DNA from: Akkermansiaceae bacterium
GTDB taxonomy: Bacteria; Verrucomicrobiota; Verrucomicrobiia; Verrucomicrobiales; Akkermansiaceae
Assembly: GCA_903826205.1 (NCBI GenBank)
Contig: CAIKDP010000146.1
Location: 1 to 40,531, forward strand
Length of the DNA stretch: 40,531 nucleotides
Direction: 5' to 3'
Position numbers and translations under genes: made by a program. The notes below the pieces were generated by a model. That model was not told the origin of the DNA. It made no database searches and saw only the letters and a program-made list of their open reading frames with translations. Within the stretch, counting starts at the first letter, position 1. Every line of letters begins with the position of its first letter. This document shows positions 1 through 9,254 of the stretch, one piece after another.

Positions 1-135
1 ACTCCACAGCCAGCTCGCCAAAGTTATGAGATCCACACAGAAAACTCCCGCCTTGATCCGTAGTCTGTTCAATCATCCCGCAGTCGCTTATGCAGCCTGA
101 TAATGTGCTAGTATTTTATGGCCGGATTAATAAGA

Positions 136-213
136 GAAAGTTGCCCACAACAATCCGCTTCTCCGACGAGTTTTGAATCCCATTCTCGAAGCGGCTTGTT
201 GTGGACAACTTTC
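136..213. repeat. 26-bp imperfect inverted repeat (stem-loop)
   Basis: Two 26-nt arms (136-161 and 188-213) match as inverted repeats at 24 of 26 positions around a 26-nt loop. The arms begin GAAAGTTG and end CCGCTTC. The structure is far larger than a typical intrinsic terminator and no T-run follows it. It lies in a non-coding stretch next to a broken gene remnant. It could be a palindromic repeat element or the joined ends of a lost mobile element; no second copy was seen in this window. Confidence 0.7.
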
Positions 214-254
214 AGAAGATCGGCCCAAGACCCGTCACACCAACCGCAAAACTC

Positions 255-503
255 ATGCCGTTAGAATCACATTTCACCCACGGATTCTGGGGAAGAGGCC
301 TTTTAACAGAAGCCCATACTGATGCCAATATTGGCTCTTGAGCGCTTGTTGAAAACGCACTTCATATTCTGCGAGAGCGGTTTCCAGAGGCGGATTTTCG
401 CGTTATTGAGCTGTCTATCCCGATGCGCTCATTGGGCTTTGTGGCGCACACTCGTTCGCTGACCCGTATGAATATCCATACAAAATGGCGATCATATCAA
501 TGA
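255..503 (+). pseudogene. Remnant of a possible polysaccharide pyruvyl transferase-like gene
   Basis: The 538 bases before the first intact gene contain no full reading frame. From an ATG at 255 one frame reads as plausible protein but has a TGA at 339-341 and ends at 501-503. The part after the stop includes LRERFPEADFRVIEL, and the part before it includes TDANIGS. That pattern loosely resembles the N-terminus of polysaccharide pyruvyl transferases, where a TNxGD-type loop is followed by a helix ending RFPDA. About 82 codons remain of a family that is usually 300-400 residues, so it is at best a decayed fragment. The family assignment is inference from short similarity; it may instead be a chance open frame. 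Confidence 0.3.
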
Positions 504-538
504 TATTCGGACCCATCATACCAGGCTGACAAGAGACA

Positions 539-1297
539 ATGAAGAAGTATGCTAATCGCTTCGCAACTCCTGACGCTGTTAGCGGCTACGAGAATGCTGA
601 ATACGCGCCGGATGGCTATGCGGCGCTGATCTGGGGCCTTCAAAAGCCGTTCCTTCACGGGATTTTTGAGGCACGGCACAAGGGTGTGGGGAGTTGCAGA
701 CTGCTTGACTTTGCTTGTGGCACGGGGCGTGTGCTGGGCTTTTGTGAGGAATTCTGTTCGGTTAGCGACGGCCTGGACATTTCTAGCGCGATGATAGCTA
801 AAGCCGAGGCACGCTGCAGGCAATCACGGCTGGTGGTGGGGGATATTTGCACGGAAGCCATTTTGCTCGAGCAACCCTATGACGTAATCACGGCCTTCCG
901 GTTTCTCCTCAATGCGGAGCCTCCGCTGCGGGTTGCGGTCCTGGAGCAGCTAAGGAAGCGCATTCACAGTGAGCATGGCATCTTAATTGTTAATATGCAC
1001 GGCAACAGCGCCTCGGCTCGCCGCTTCCCGCTATGCCTCAGGCGCTTCCGTGCACGGGTCGATCCAGCCAAGCATCAAGAGGTTATGATGGCAGAGATGA
1101 GTCTTGCTGAAACTCGCGTGCTACTGAGGAATGCCGGATTCAGGGTGATCCGGGAAATTGGCTTTGGAGTTGTCCCTGGCTTTCTTTATCGCAGCATGCT
1201 GAAGCCGATTTGCCATTGGCTTGACGGACGTTTGTGCGGTAGCAATTTTTTCAAGAGCATCTCGACCGATGTGATTTTTGTCTGCGCGCCGATTTGA
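539..1297 (+). CDS. Class I SAM-dependent methyltransferase
   Basis: A 252-residue protein with a Rossmann methyltransferase fold. Motif I is LLDFACGTGRV at about residues 55-65, the acidic ribose-binding end of strand 2 is LDIS at 79-82, and a GD pair (101-102) lies before the YDVITAFRFLLN strand (114-125). The family transfers methyl groups from S-adenosylmethionine. Given the neighbours, a sugar or glycan-chain end is a likely acceptor, but nothing in the sequence fixes the substrate. The ATG at 539 has only a weak purine-rich stretch upstream. The gene is AT-richer than the distal part of the window. A GT2 gene follows 62 bp downstream on the same strand. Confidence 0.8.
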   Translation: MKKYANRFATPDAVSGYENAEYAPDGYAALIWGLQKPFLHGIFEARHKGVGSCRLLDFACGTGRVLGFCEEFCSVSDGLDISSAMIAKAEARCRQSRLVVGDICTEAILLEQPYDVITAFRFLLNAEPPLRVAVLEQLRKRIHSEHGILIVNMHGNSASARRFPLCLRRFRARVDPAKHQEVMMAEMSLAETRVLLRNAGFRVIREIGFGVVPGFLYRSMLKPICHWLDGRLCGSNFFKSISTDVIFVCAPI

Positions 1298-1359
1298 CTT
1301 GTGACATCGGATCGTGGTTGCGTTTGTAAGCAACTATCAATCAGTTAGACATCTCTAGC

Positions 1360-2184
1360 ATGTGCGATTTCTCAATCATCACTCCGAGCTTCAATTACGG
1401 GCATTACATCACCGAGTGTCTGCAAAGTGTCGCCGCCCAGGAAGGGGTTAGCTATGAGCACCTGGTCATGGACGCAGGATCCAGTGACAACACGGCCGAG
1501 GTTTGTGGACGCTTCGCCCATGCGGAGTTTTTTAGCGAGCCTGACGTAGGAATGAGTGATGGCATCAACAAGGGATTCAAAAGAGCCGGTGGCAGGTGGG
1601 TCATGTGGCTTAACGCGGACGACAGGTTGCGCCCCGGCGCCCTATTGGCGGTGAAGCAATTCGCCGGGCAGAACCCCGGCGCGGATGTGATTTATGGCTG
1701 TTGGAACTTTATTGACCGCGAGGGAAACTTGATGCGGCGAATGACCTTGTTTCCATTCCAGCGTGGCATGCTCGCCAATATGGGTTGTTACATAGGTTCG
1801 ACCAGCACGTTTTACAAGCGGGAGACTACGATCAGTCAGGGATTTCTGCTCAACATCCATTTCCGCACGATCATGGACGGGGAGTATTTCTGCCGCTTGG
1901 CGGCGAACGGCAAGCAATTCAAATACCTGTCCAAGGTGCTGGCTGACTTTCGGCTGCATGACAAGAGTATAAGCCAGGGCTGCCTGCGCCGGACGGATAT
2001 CGACGGCGTCTTGGTACGGCAGATCCAGTTCGCTGAAGCGCGGGCGATCCACAGGGTGTATGGAATCACGCTCTTCAAAGATGAAATGCTGAATGGAATT
2101 GTGGATGGGGTTTTGTTCCATGTCTTCCGCATACTCAAGGGAGCTTTAAGGACCCTTTATGCCAGGAATGCCCAGAATGGATAG
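1360..2184 (+). CDS. GT2 family glycosyltransferase (copy 1 of a paralogous pair)
   Basis: A 274-residue GT-A fold transferase of the GT2 family. The N-terminal strand SIITPSFNYG (5-14), the DAGSSD nucleotide-binding segment (38-43), GMSDGINKGF (64-73) and the metal-binding NADD (85-88) are all present, so it is probably active. It should move a sugar from a nucleotide-sugar donor to a lipid-linked acceptor at the cytoplasmic face. The protein at 19444-20262 is similar over its whole length, sharing SVAAQEGV, WVMWLNADDRL and a YGITLF C-terminal segment, so the two are paralogues with probably related donors. A third, more distant GT2 of this type is embedded in the next gene. The sugar specificity cannot be read from the sequence. 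Confidence 0.88.
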   Translation: MCDFSIITPSFNYGHYITECLQSVAAQEGVSYEHLVMDAGSSDNTAEVCGRFAHAEFFSEPDVGMSDGINKGFKRAGGRWVMWLNADDRLRPGALLAVKQFAGQNPGADVIYGCWNFIDREGNLMRRMTLFPFQRGMLANMGCYIGSTSTFYKRETTISQGFLLNIHFRTIMDGEYFCRLAANGKQFKYLSKVLADFRLHDKSISQGCLRRTDIDGVLVRQIQFAEARAIHRVYGITLFKDEMLNGIVDGVLFHVFRILKGALRTLYARNAQNG

Positions 2185-2257
2185 ATGGGCAGACCTGACA
2201 TCGACTGTATGTTTGCATCGATGGCAACTGATGGAATAGAAGCAGATGTAACCCTGA

Positions 2258-5017
2258 ATGTATGTCATTCAGCTGTCGTGGTTTCAACTTTCTACTTTTG
2301 ATATGATCCGTGACATCAAAGACTACGAGGCGATTTTCCTGGCCGCCGGTCAGAGAAATTGCCACGTCCAGCGTGCAGGCAGAATACTGCTGTCCCTGCC
2401 AGTTTCGCGACATGGTGCGAAGCGTGCCATCAATCTCTATCGACCACAGAGGCGAAGTGCGCGGTTAATGATTTATGCCTTGAATATAGCAGTTGATCTG
2501 GGACTTCATTGCAGAATCCTGAAGCGGGGAAATGCCGTTGTCCGCGATATTGGACGTGCCCTTGATTTTGAGTGCGCGGCCGAGACTGTCGGGATCTTGG
2601 TTGGCAGTGCCGAGCATGTGGTCCCGCGTGCGATTGCGAGTTATCTCGGGGCGGATGGCTGGGAAGTGGCGAAATTGGGATTTGGTCCGCAAACACGCTT
2701 GACGCTGCGCAATGAAGCAAGGATGTTGCGAGGAATCGCGTCGAACGGGAGGTGCGCGCCGCGCTGCCTCGGGCTCCACGAGCAGGGAGATATAACAATC
2801 CTGCGTATGCCCTACCTGAGTGGATCTTCTGTGTTGATCGGCGAAGCAGAAGCAGCCTTGGATTTGCTCAATGAGTGGATTGAGACAGCCGCCCCCAAGT
2901 CGATTGACGAATTCAGTGAATGGGAAGCGATTCGCACCGCCCTGGAGGTGACTGGGGACGGGTTGGCAGCATTGAAAGCATTGTCCGGTCATGTGCTCCG
3001 TCCGGTGACATTGCATGGGGACTTCGCGAGATGGAATTTGCTGAAACAGGCGGATGATTCATTGATCGCGCTGGATTGGGAATGGGGTTCGATGCATGGA
3101 ATACCGGGCTTGGACCTTGTCCATTATTTTGCGCAGGACTTCCGCTTGGTAAAGCGCATGAATTCCAAGGATGTGATTCGAGAGATTGAGAAAGAGCTGG
3201 CGAAGCCGAAGGCACGTGAATACCTGAGACAAACCGGCTGGGGAGATTGCTCGATAGAACCCATACTGGCCAGTGTGGCCTACAAGCAGGGTGGAAAGCA
3301 CCAGAAGAATCCTGACTTATTGGCCGCATGCATTGAAGAGTGTATCACACGCTTGCATCTGCGAGGTGAGCCTCCGGGGACTGCCACACCCGCGCGGCAA
3401 CTGCCATCTTCTACCAGCGAGCGATCTTTACGGCAGCATAACGCAACCGGGAGTTCGGATGCAGAGAGCGGGGAAATCCATTTTTCGATCATTACGCCGA
3501 GCTTTAAACAAGTGGATTATCTCAAGTGTTGTGCAGCCAGTGTGCAGGATCAGGCTGGGAATTGCCGGATTGAGCATCTGATTCATGACGGTGGCAGCGG
3601 GCTTGAGTTCGACCAGTGGGCCGCAGAACAACAGGGGGCAGTCTGTGTGTCAGAACAAGATCATGGGATGTATGATGCCATCAACCGCGGGTTCCACAAG
3701 GCTAAAGGTGATATCATCGCCTGGCTCAATTGCGATGAGCAGTATTTGCTCGGTGCCTTGGATCTGGTGGCCAGGTATTTTGCAGACCATCCCGAAACCG
3801 ATATTCTGTTTGGCGATGTGATACTAGTGAATGAGTTGATGACGCCGCTGGCTTATCGGAGAGCGGTCGTTCCGACGCAGGGGCATCTTCGTGCCAGTCA
3901 TTTGAGCACGTTTTCGGCCGCCACATTTGTACGCAGGCGTGTAATCGACGAGGGGCATTTCTTGAAAACGCGCTGGAAAACCATTGCGGATGCGGTGTGG
4001 ATTGACGAGTTGCTGATGGCAGGGTACCGGATGGCAGTGTTGCCTGAACCCCTGGCAATATTCTGCATGCTAGGGACCAATCTTGGTCAATCCGAATTGC
4101 TCTTAAAGGAGCGCAAAAACTGGGAATCTGAATTGGGAGTGAACAACCGGTGGCTGGGATCCTGGTACGTGACAAGGCATCGTGTGAGCCGCATGTGGAA
4201 TGGGGCATATTGGATGCGCAAGGTGTCGATTTGCGTCCAGGTTCCCGGGAGACCCACTCGCGAAGAGAAGGTGCGCTGGATATCAGGACATTGGAATCAT
4301 GCGAGAGACATGGCGTCGCGTCTTCGCATCGAGCAAGACGGTTCGATTGGCGGGGTCGTGTATCGTGAGAGGCTGAGTGGGTGGGCATTCGTGCATGCAG
4401 CTTGTGTCATTGCACTGGCGGTGTATTTGGACGGTCTGATACCAGGTGATGCCGTCAAGGGACCTCCCATCCTGCTAATTTCATTCATATATTTATCATT
4501 CGGCTCGAAATTGCGGGATTTGATTCTGATTTTTGCGGCGTACTTCATTACCGTGACATATGTGCTGAATGAAAGACCCATTGATGTGCAGGTGGTACGA
4601 ATCGTGACCTTCACGGCAGGAGCTATCGTGGCAATATTTTACTCGATCAGTTTGCGCCGGTTGAAAGAGTGGACCCAGAATACGGCGGCGCTGATTCGTG
4701 GAATCCCGTCTCCCATGCTGCTGGCGGATCGGTTCGGCAAGGTGATTCTCGTCAATAGGGCTGCCTGTACCTTGCTGCAGTGTGATGAGCAACGGCTCAT
4801 GATGCAGGAGTTGTGGCAAATGCTGCCTGCGAGCGATGGTTCGTTCACAAAGCAGCCGATGGTCCTGGATGATAATGCAAGAATTCCAGAGGGAGTGATA
4901 GGGTTGGCGTTGAAGGGCGGTGATGGCTCGTTGCTCGCAAGGGCACATGTGTCTGCGGTGGGAAGGGGGAATTACCGGGTCTACGCATTTTCGCTAGAAC
5001 CCTCTGAGGAGTCGTAG
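2258..5017 (+). CDS. Fusion protein: APH-like kinase + GT2 glycosyltransferase + membrane segments + PAS-like domain
   Basis: A 919-residue multidomain protein. Residues about 115-390 look like an aminoglycoside/choline-kinase-fold phosphotransferase: VAKLG (candidate ATP-binding Lys near 138), RNEARML (candidate Glu), the catalytic loop HGDFARWN near 252-259 and the metal-binding segment ALDWEWG near 272-278. Residues about 407-640 are a GT2 domain (FSIITPSF, DGGSG, GMYDAINRGF, WLNCDE near 488). About 708-800 holds four hydrophobic segments. The last ~115 residues, starting near IRGIPSPMLLADRFGKVILVN, resemble a PAS sensor domain. Such a kinase-transferase pair could phosphorylate and glycosylate the same glycan, but the order of action and substrate are unknown. 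The start could also be the ATG at 2303. It lies 73 bp after a GT2 gene and 18 bp before a tandem GT4 gene. Confidence 0.75.
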   Translation: MYVIQLSWFQLSTFDMIRDIKDYEAIFLAAGQRNCHVQRAGRILLSLPVSRHGAKRAINLYRPQRRSARLMIYALNIAVDLGLHCRILKRGNAVVRDIGRALDFECAAETVGILVGSAEHVVPRAIASYLGADGWEVAKLGFGPQTRLTLRNEARMLRGIASNGRCAPRCLGLHEQGDITILRMPYLSGSSVLIGEAEAALDLLNEWIETAAPKSIDEFSEWEAIRTALEVTGDGLAALKALSGHVLRPVTLHGDFARWNLLKQADDSLIALDWEWGSMHGIPGLDLVHYFAQDFRLVKRMNSKDVIREIEKELAKPKAREYLRQTGWGDCSIEPILASVAYKQGGKHQKNPDLLAACIEECITRLHLRGEPPGTATPARQLPSSTSERSLRQHNATGSSDAESGEIHFSIITPSFKQVDYLKCCAASVQDQAGNCRIEHLIHDGGSGLEFDQWAAEQQGAVCVSEQDHGMYDAINRGFHKAKGDIIAWLNCDEQYLLGALDLVARYFADHPETDILFGDVILVNELMTPLAYRRAVVPTQGHLRASHLSTFSAATFVRRRVIDEGHFLKTRWKTIADAVWIDELLMAGYRMAVLPEPLAIFCMLGTNLGQSELLLKERKNWESELGVNNRWLGSWYVTRHRVSRMWNGAYWMRKVSICVQVPGRPTREEKVRWISGHWNHARDMASRLRIEQDGSIGGVVYRERLSGWAFVHAACVIALAVYLDGLIPGDAVKGPPILLISFIYLSFGSKLRDLILIFAAYFITVTYVLNERPIDVQVVRIVTFTAGAIVAIFYSISLRRLKEWTQNTAALIRGIPSPMLLADRFGKVILVNRAACTLLQCDEQRLMMQELWQMLPASDGSFTKQPMVLDDNARIPEGVIGLALKGGDGSLLARAHVSAVGRGNYRVYAFSLEPSEES

Positions 5018-5035
5018 GAAGGGACAAACAGGCAG

Positions 5036-7462
5036 ATGAGGATCCTACAGATATTCAATCGCTACGTCTATGTCGGAGGCGAGGAGATGGCTGTCGCGCA
5101 GATCAGTGCGGAACTGGCCGCAAACCATGATTTGCGTACCATCACCCTGGACAGCCAGGAGTGGGCGGATGAGACCGGGGCGCTTAACCGGGTGCGACAG
5201 GTTCTTTTGATGGCATGGAACCCGGAATCCATCCGCCTGGTGCGGGAACAAATTCAGGAGTTCAGGCCTGAGTTGGTGCTCTTGCATAACATCATGCCCA
5301 TCGGCTCTGCGGGGCTCTATGTTTATCTGAAGAACTGCGGTGTTCCCGTGGTGCAATTCATTCACAATTTCCGGCCATTTTCAGTGAATGGCTACTGCTG
5401 GGGCGATGGCAAATTGCTGCCGCAAGGGCTGCGGAAGAACTTTTTCCCGGAAATCCTTGCTGGCGCGTGGCAGAATTCACGTTTCAGAACCGCATGGTAT
5501 GGGCTGCTCCTATGGTCGCTTCATGGGATTGGCGTATACAGGCACATTGAAGGATGGATTGCGATTTCCGTGTTCATGAAGAACACGTTTGTCCAATGTG
5601 GAATTCAAGCGGACCGCATCAGGGTAATATCGCACAGTTGGCAGCTGCAATGCACCGAGGAGGATCTCGAGCTTATCGCGACGGAGGAGGAACCGATACT
5701 CCTGTTTCTGGGACGACTCACCGAGGAGAAGGGTTTGCGGGTCTTGCTCGCTGCCTGGGAACTTCTGGAGAAGTCATCACCAAGCGGGCGGCTGGTGATC
5801 GCGGGAGATGGCCCGCTGGCCGAGGAAGTCAGCCAACGATGCGCAGGAATGCGCCGCGCATCCTATATAGGATTTATATCTGGAGATGAAAAGAGGCTGG
5901 CGCTCAGGAAATGCAGGGGTCTCGTGGTACCTTCAGTCTGGTGGGAACCCTTGGGTTTGGTGATTTATGAGGCGTATGATTATGGCAAGCCTGTCCTTGC
6001 CGCACGTTCAGGCGGAATCGTCGACCATATGGAAGACGGGGTGACTGGCTGGCTGCACGCTCCTGGAGACCATCAGATGTTGGCCGCTCAAATGGGCGAA
6101 GCGCTGGCAGATGGCGAAATATGTCGCGTGAGAGGGGCGAATGGCAGAAGGTTGCTGCTTGAGCGAAGTACCAGCGTCTGGATTAATGAATTCAATGACT
6201 TTATCGGTCGGATTGTTACCGACGGGAAGGACAAGGAGCATGGAGCGGCGATTGTGGCAACAGCCTCCATCCAGAATCCATCTGCCCCCATCTATATCCA
6301 GGCGTATCTTGCCGACCAGAATCCGGGGTATGACCGGAGTTTCGGGATTTCGCGGATGTCCCATGTGGTGCTGGAAACTTTGCAGGCTGGTGGTCAGGTG
6401 AAAATAGAAGCGATCATCTCCAAGACATCGCAGCAAGCCCCGGCAGGTGTCGGTGCGGCGCAAACTCTGCCCTGGGGGACGCGCGGCAAATGGGTGCGGT
6501 TGTTGACTGATCACCTGCATCCCTTGTTTCGGCGGCATAGCGCTGCGATAGACCTGCACTACTTCCCAAAAGGTTACCTTCCTCTGCTAGATGGCTTTTG
6601 TAGTCCCTCGGTGGTGACCATTCATGATACGATCATTCAGTATGACGAAGACCATTACCCGCAGTGGAGGAAACGCTGGGAATACGCCTATTGGGCGATG
6701 GTGCTGAAACATACGCTCCGGAAAGCCAACCGGATTCTGACGGTTTCAGAGTTCTCAAAGCAACAGATCTATCAATTCATGGATCGCCATGGGATTCCTC
6801 GGAAAGAGATCACGGTGACTTACGAACCGTGTTTGTATGAAGCAATTCCACAACCGGACGCAGCGTTTAAGGGAAACTATGTGATCCACCTCGCATCCTG
6901 TGAACCGCACAAACGCACGACTTATCTGGTTCGCTGGTGGCACGAGGCAGAAACCCAAGGGCGGCATTTGCCAACCCTGCACTTGATCGGCACCGTCCCG
7001 CCAGAGGTGCTGCCCCTGCTGGCAAGTTCATGCAACATAGTGAAGCAGCCATTTCTGGAAGATGCCGCATTGCAGGCCGCCTACCTTGCCGCCCGCGCGC
7101 TCATCTTACCGTCCGAGATTGAGGGTTTTGGCCTGCCAGCCTTGGAAGCCTACTATCTCGGCACTCCGGTGTGTTTTGTGAAAGGCACCTCGGTGGAGGA
7201 AATCCTCAGTGTAGCCACTCACAAGGGCGGATTTGCCCTTGAAAGTATCGACTCATTTCTTGAAGCCCTAGACGAAGTGATGCAAATGAGTGCGCAGGAA
7301 GTCCGAGAATGCGGACTGAAGCTGCGCGAGACCTATGCCGCCGAAATGGTGGCGGAGAAGATGGTGGCGGAGTTCCGCCGCGTGGTGGCAGGATCAGGCA
7401 CGTTGGTGACAACGCAGGGGGCTGAGGTGAATCGCACCAAGAGAACCACTGAAAAGAACTGA
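5036..7462 (+). CDS. Tandem two-domain GT4-type glycosyltransferase
   Basis: An 808-residue protein made of two GT-B glycosyltransferases. The first half (about 1-395) has FLGRLTEEKG and the EX7E motif in EPLGLVIYE near residue 305. The second half (about 415-790) starts at YIQAYLADQNPGYDRS, has TIHDT and LTVSEFSK, and carries its own EX7E in EGFGLPALE near 695. Both motifs are intact, so both halves could be retaining transferases that add two sugars in succession. Fusions like this are known among O-antigen and EPS enzymes; the sugars here are unknown. The gene follows the kinase-GT2 fusion by 18 bp. Its final codons lie inside a CACTGA repeat, so the C-terminal tail (RTTEKN) may be repeat-derived. 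Confidence 0.85.
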   Translation: MRILQIFNRYVYVGGEEMAVAQISAELAANHDLRTITLDSQEWADETGALNRVRQVLLMAWNPESIRLVREQIQEFRPELVLLHNIMPIGSAGLYVYLKNCGVPVVQFIHNFRPFSVNGYCWGDGKLLPQGLRKNFFPEILAGAWQNSRFRTAWYGLLLWSLHGIGVYRHIEGWIAISVFMKNTFVQCGIQADRIRVISHSWQLQCTEEDLELIATEEEPILLFLGRLTEEKGLRVLLAAWELLEKSSPSGRLVIAGDGPLAEEVSQRCAGMRRASYIGFISGDEKRLALRKCRGLVVPSVWWEPLGLVIYEAYDYGKPVLAARSGGIVDHMEDGVTGWLHAPGDHQMLAAQMGEALADGEICRVRGANGRRLLLERSTSVWINEFNDFIGRIVTDGKDKEHGAAIVATASIQNPSAPIYIQAYLADQNPGYDRSFGISRMSHVVLETLQAGGQVKIEAIISKTSQQAPAGVGAAQTLPWGTRGKWVRLLTDHLHPLFRRHSAAIDLHYFPKGYLPLLDGFCSPSVVTIHDTIIQYDEDHYPQWRKRWEYAYWAMVLKHTLRKANRILTVSEFSKQQIYQFMDRHGIPRKEITVTYEPCLYEAIPQPDAAFKGNYVIHLASCEPHKRTTYLVRWWHEAETQGRHLPTLHLIGTVPPEVLPLLASSCNIVKQPFLEDAALQAAYLAARALILPSEIEGFGLPALEAYYLGTPVCFVKGTSVEEILSVATHKGGFALESIDSFLEALDEVMQMSAQEVRECGLKLRETYAAEMVAEKMVAEFRRVVAGSGTLVTTQGAEVNRTKRTTEKN

Positions 7463-7483
7463 TGGCCACTGAGGCCACTGATT
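7443..7483. repeat. CACTGA-type intergenic repeat, copy 1
   Basis: Three CACTGA hexamers occur within 41 bp. The segment begins GAACCACTGAAAA, the same opening as the copy at 11056-11095. The repeat overlaps the last codons and the stop of the preceding glycosyltransferase gene. Confidence 0.6.
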
Positions 7484-7487
7484 AATT

Positions 7488-8261
7488 TTGGCTTTAGTAT
7501 CCACATGGCTTAGGAGTTTCGGCTTTGACCCGAAGCGATGTTTGAAAGCACTGCGCGGCGTAGGCCGTTATTGGACGGGGCGTCGGAGGTTCAGGGCGGG
7601 GATGGGGGAGGGCTTTGCCTGGGGACCGGAGTTTGCCATCCTCGATGAATGGAATGAGACGTCTGGTGGTCTGGGGGCGTATTTCCTTCAAGACCAACGG
7701 GTGGCGCATTTGATTCATGAGGAGTGTCCGCGCCGACATGTGGATGTGGGATCAAGATTGGATGGGTTCATCGGGAATCTGGCAATCTTCCGGGAAGTGG
7801 ATGTGATCGACATTCGTCCGCAACCAACGCCCGTAAGAAATGTGACATTCCATCAGTTGGACCTGATGGAGGAACTGCCTCAGGAGTGGGTCCGATGCAC
7901 GGATTCACTTTCATGTTTGCATACCATCGAGCATTTTGGTCTCGGGCGTTATGGGGATCCGATCGATGCCACCGGACATCTCAAGGGGCTCGCCCAATTG
8001 AAGCAGATGGTGGCTCCCGGTGGCAGGCTGTATCTCTCAGCGCCGATTGGGACGCAGCGGGTCGAGTTCAATGCGCACCGGGTTTTTGCGGCGTCCACCC
8101 TAACCGGATGGTTCGCCGACGGGTGGGAGATCGAGCATTTCGATGTGATTGATGATGACAATCGGATCCATGAAGCGGTTGCATGGCGAGGTGCGGAAAT
8201 TGAGAATCATTTCGGCTGTCGACTCGGGGTGGGAATCGTGGTGGCGAGGAAGAACCCATGA
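7488..8261 (+). CDS. DUF268 family, methyltransferase-like protein
   Basis: About 257 residues from a TTG at 7488; an ATG at 7602 is an alternative start. VDVGSRLDGFIGNL (85-98) and VDVIDIRP (104-111) look like the SAM-site loop and second strand of a methyltransferase. The segment LHTIEHFGLGRYGDPID (144-160), followed by VAPGGRLYLSAPIG, is the hallmark of DUF268, a family known from Caenorhabditis and bacterial polysaccharide loci with no settled function. It probably modifies a sugar, but that is inference. Its stop overlaps the start of the fucosyltransferase gene by 4 bp (8258-8261), so the two are likely translationally coupled. Confidence 0.75.
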   Translation: MALVSTWLRSFGFDPKRCLKALRGVGRYWTGRRRFRAGMGEGFAWGPEFAILDEWNETSGGLGAYFLQDQRVAHLIHEECPRRHVDVGSRLDGFIGNLAIFREVDVIDIRPQPTPVRNVTFHQLDLMEELPQEWVRCTDSLSCLHTIEHFGLGRYGDPIDATGHLKGLAQLKQMVAPGGRLYLSAPIGTQRVEFNAHRVFAASTLTGWFADGWEIEHFDVIDDDNRIHEAVAWRGAEIENHFGCRLGVGIVVARKNP

Positions 8262-9115
8262 TCCGCATTGTACTGCTAGGCCGGACCGGCAATCATCTAT
8301 TTCAGTATGCGCTGGGGCGGGTGCTGGCGGAGAAGTATGGTGTGCCATTGGTGTTGGATGGGTCATGGTTTAACGCAGAGGGCTGGGCGGAGGTTTCTCA
8401 TCTCCTCAGGCTGCCATTGAAGGCGAGGGTGGTGCGGCGTTGCTCGATCGGTGCCCGCGTCCTGCGCAAAGTCACCGGTAAACATTATTGGGAATACCGT
8501 GGGGTGCCGGTGTTGCGGGAAGAGTCGGGTGATCAGTCATTCGATCCCGCCTTTTTGGAAGCACCCGCCGACTGTATGTTGTTCGGGTACTTCCAGACAC
8601 CTCGGTATTTTCAAAAAATAGCGGACTCGTTGCGAACCGAGCTAAACTCTCACATCAGTGGCACAGTGCAGGTTTCGGAAGACATCCGGATGAAGCTGTC
8701 CGCCCCCCAATCGGTTGCGGTACATGTGCGGAGAAAGGACTTCCTACATCAGCCAATTTTCCAAGTATGCGACACTGCGTATTACCGTGAAGCCATGCAA
8801 CAAATGCGCGCGAACACACCGTCCGCGCGCTTTTTTGTTGTTTCGGATGATCCGGAATGGTGTCGGGCTGAGTTTTGTGAGGCGGATCAGGAGGTTGTTG
8901 ATAGCGGTGTGGCGGCCACAAATCCGCTGCACGACCTGTACTTGATGAGCCTTGCCTCCCATCACATCATTGCCAACAGCAGCTATTCCTGGTGGGCGGC
9001 TTGGCTGGGTGAGAAGCCCGGCCAACGGGTATTGATGCCAGACCGCTGGTATGCCCACGGTATCAAGGCTCCGATTGAAGAGAAGCAGGGTCAGGGTTGG
9101 GAGATTGTCCGGTAG
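8258..9115 (+). CDS. GT11 alpha-1,2-fucosyltransferase-like protein
   Basis: A 285-residue cytosolic transferase of the GT11 family, which moves L-fucose from GDP-fucose to a galactose-type acceptor. The N-terminal LLGRTGNHLFQYALGR is a variant of the family's GGLGNQMFQYA signature. HVRRKDF (156-162) is the HxRRxD donor-binding motif, FFVVSDDPEWC and IANSSYSWWAAWLG are the other conserved blocks, and length is normal. A fucose-containing glycan is therefore likely, although GDP-fucose synthesis genes are not in the window. The stop codon TAG lies inside the first bases of a dispersed palindromic repeat that begins at 9111. The gene overlaps the DUF268 gene by 4 bp. Confidence 0.88.
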   Translation: MIRIVLLGRTGNHLFQYALGRVLAEKYGVPLVLDGSWFNAEGWAEVSHLLRLPLKARVVRRCSIGARVLRKVTGKHYWEYRGVPVLREESGDQSFDPAFLEAPADCMLFGYFQTPRYFQKIADSLRTELNSHISGTVQVSEDIRMKLSAPQSVAVHVRRKDFLHQPIFQVCDTAYYREAMQQMRANTPSARFFVVSDDPEWCRAEFCEADQEVVDSGVAATNPLHDLYLMSLASHHIIANSSYSWWAAWLGEKPGQRVLMPDRWYAHGIKAPIEEKQGQGWEIVR

Positions 9116-9243
9116 GGCGAGGCGGCCCGCCGCGCCGTGATTTTCCCTGAGCCTGCCTCGGTTTAGGTGCGGTTCATGTATTGAACATTCACGCCGCCCA
9201 TACGGGCGGACAAGTGGGCGGCCCGGGGCCGAGCCGTCCTACC
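9111..9243. repeat. Dispersed palindromic element, copy A
   Basis: A 133-bp GC-rich element bounded by GGTAGGGCG on the left and GTCCTACC on the right, with an internal CCGCCC/GGGCGG palindrome followed by GACAAGTGGGCGGCC. It closely matches copy B (20277-20410) and the shortened copy C (21350-21431). It supplies the TAG stop of the fucosyltransferase gene. It is too short to code for protein and looks like a REP/MITE-type non-autonomous element. Confidence 0.8.
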
Positions 9244-9254
9244 ATTCTTATACA

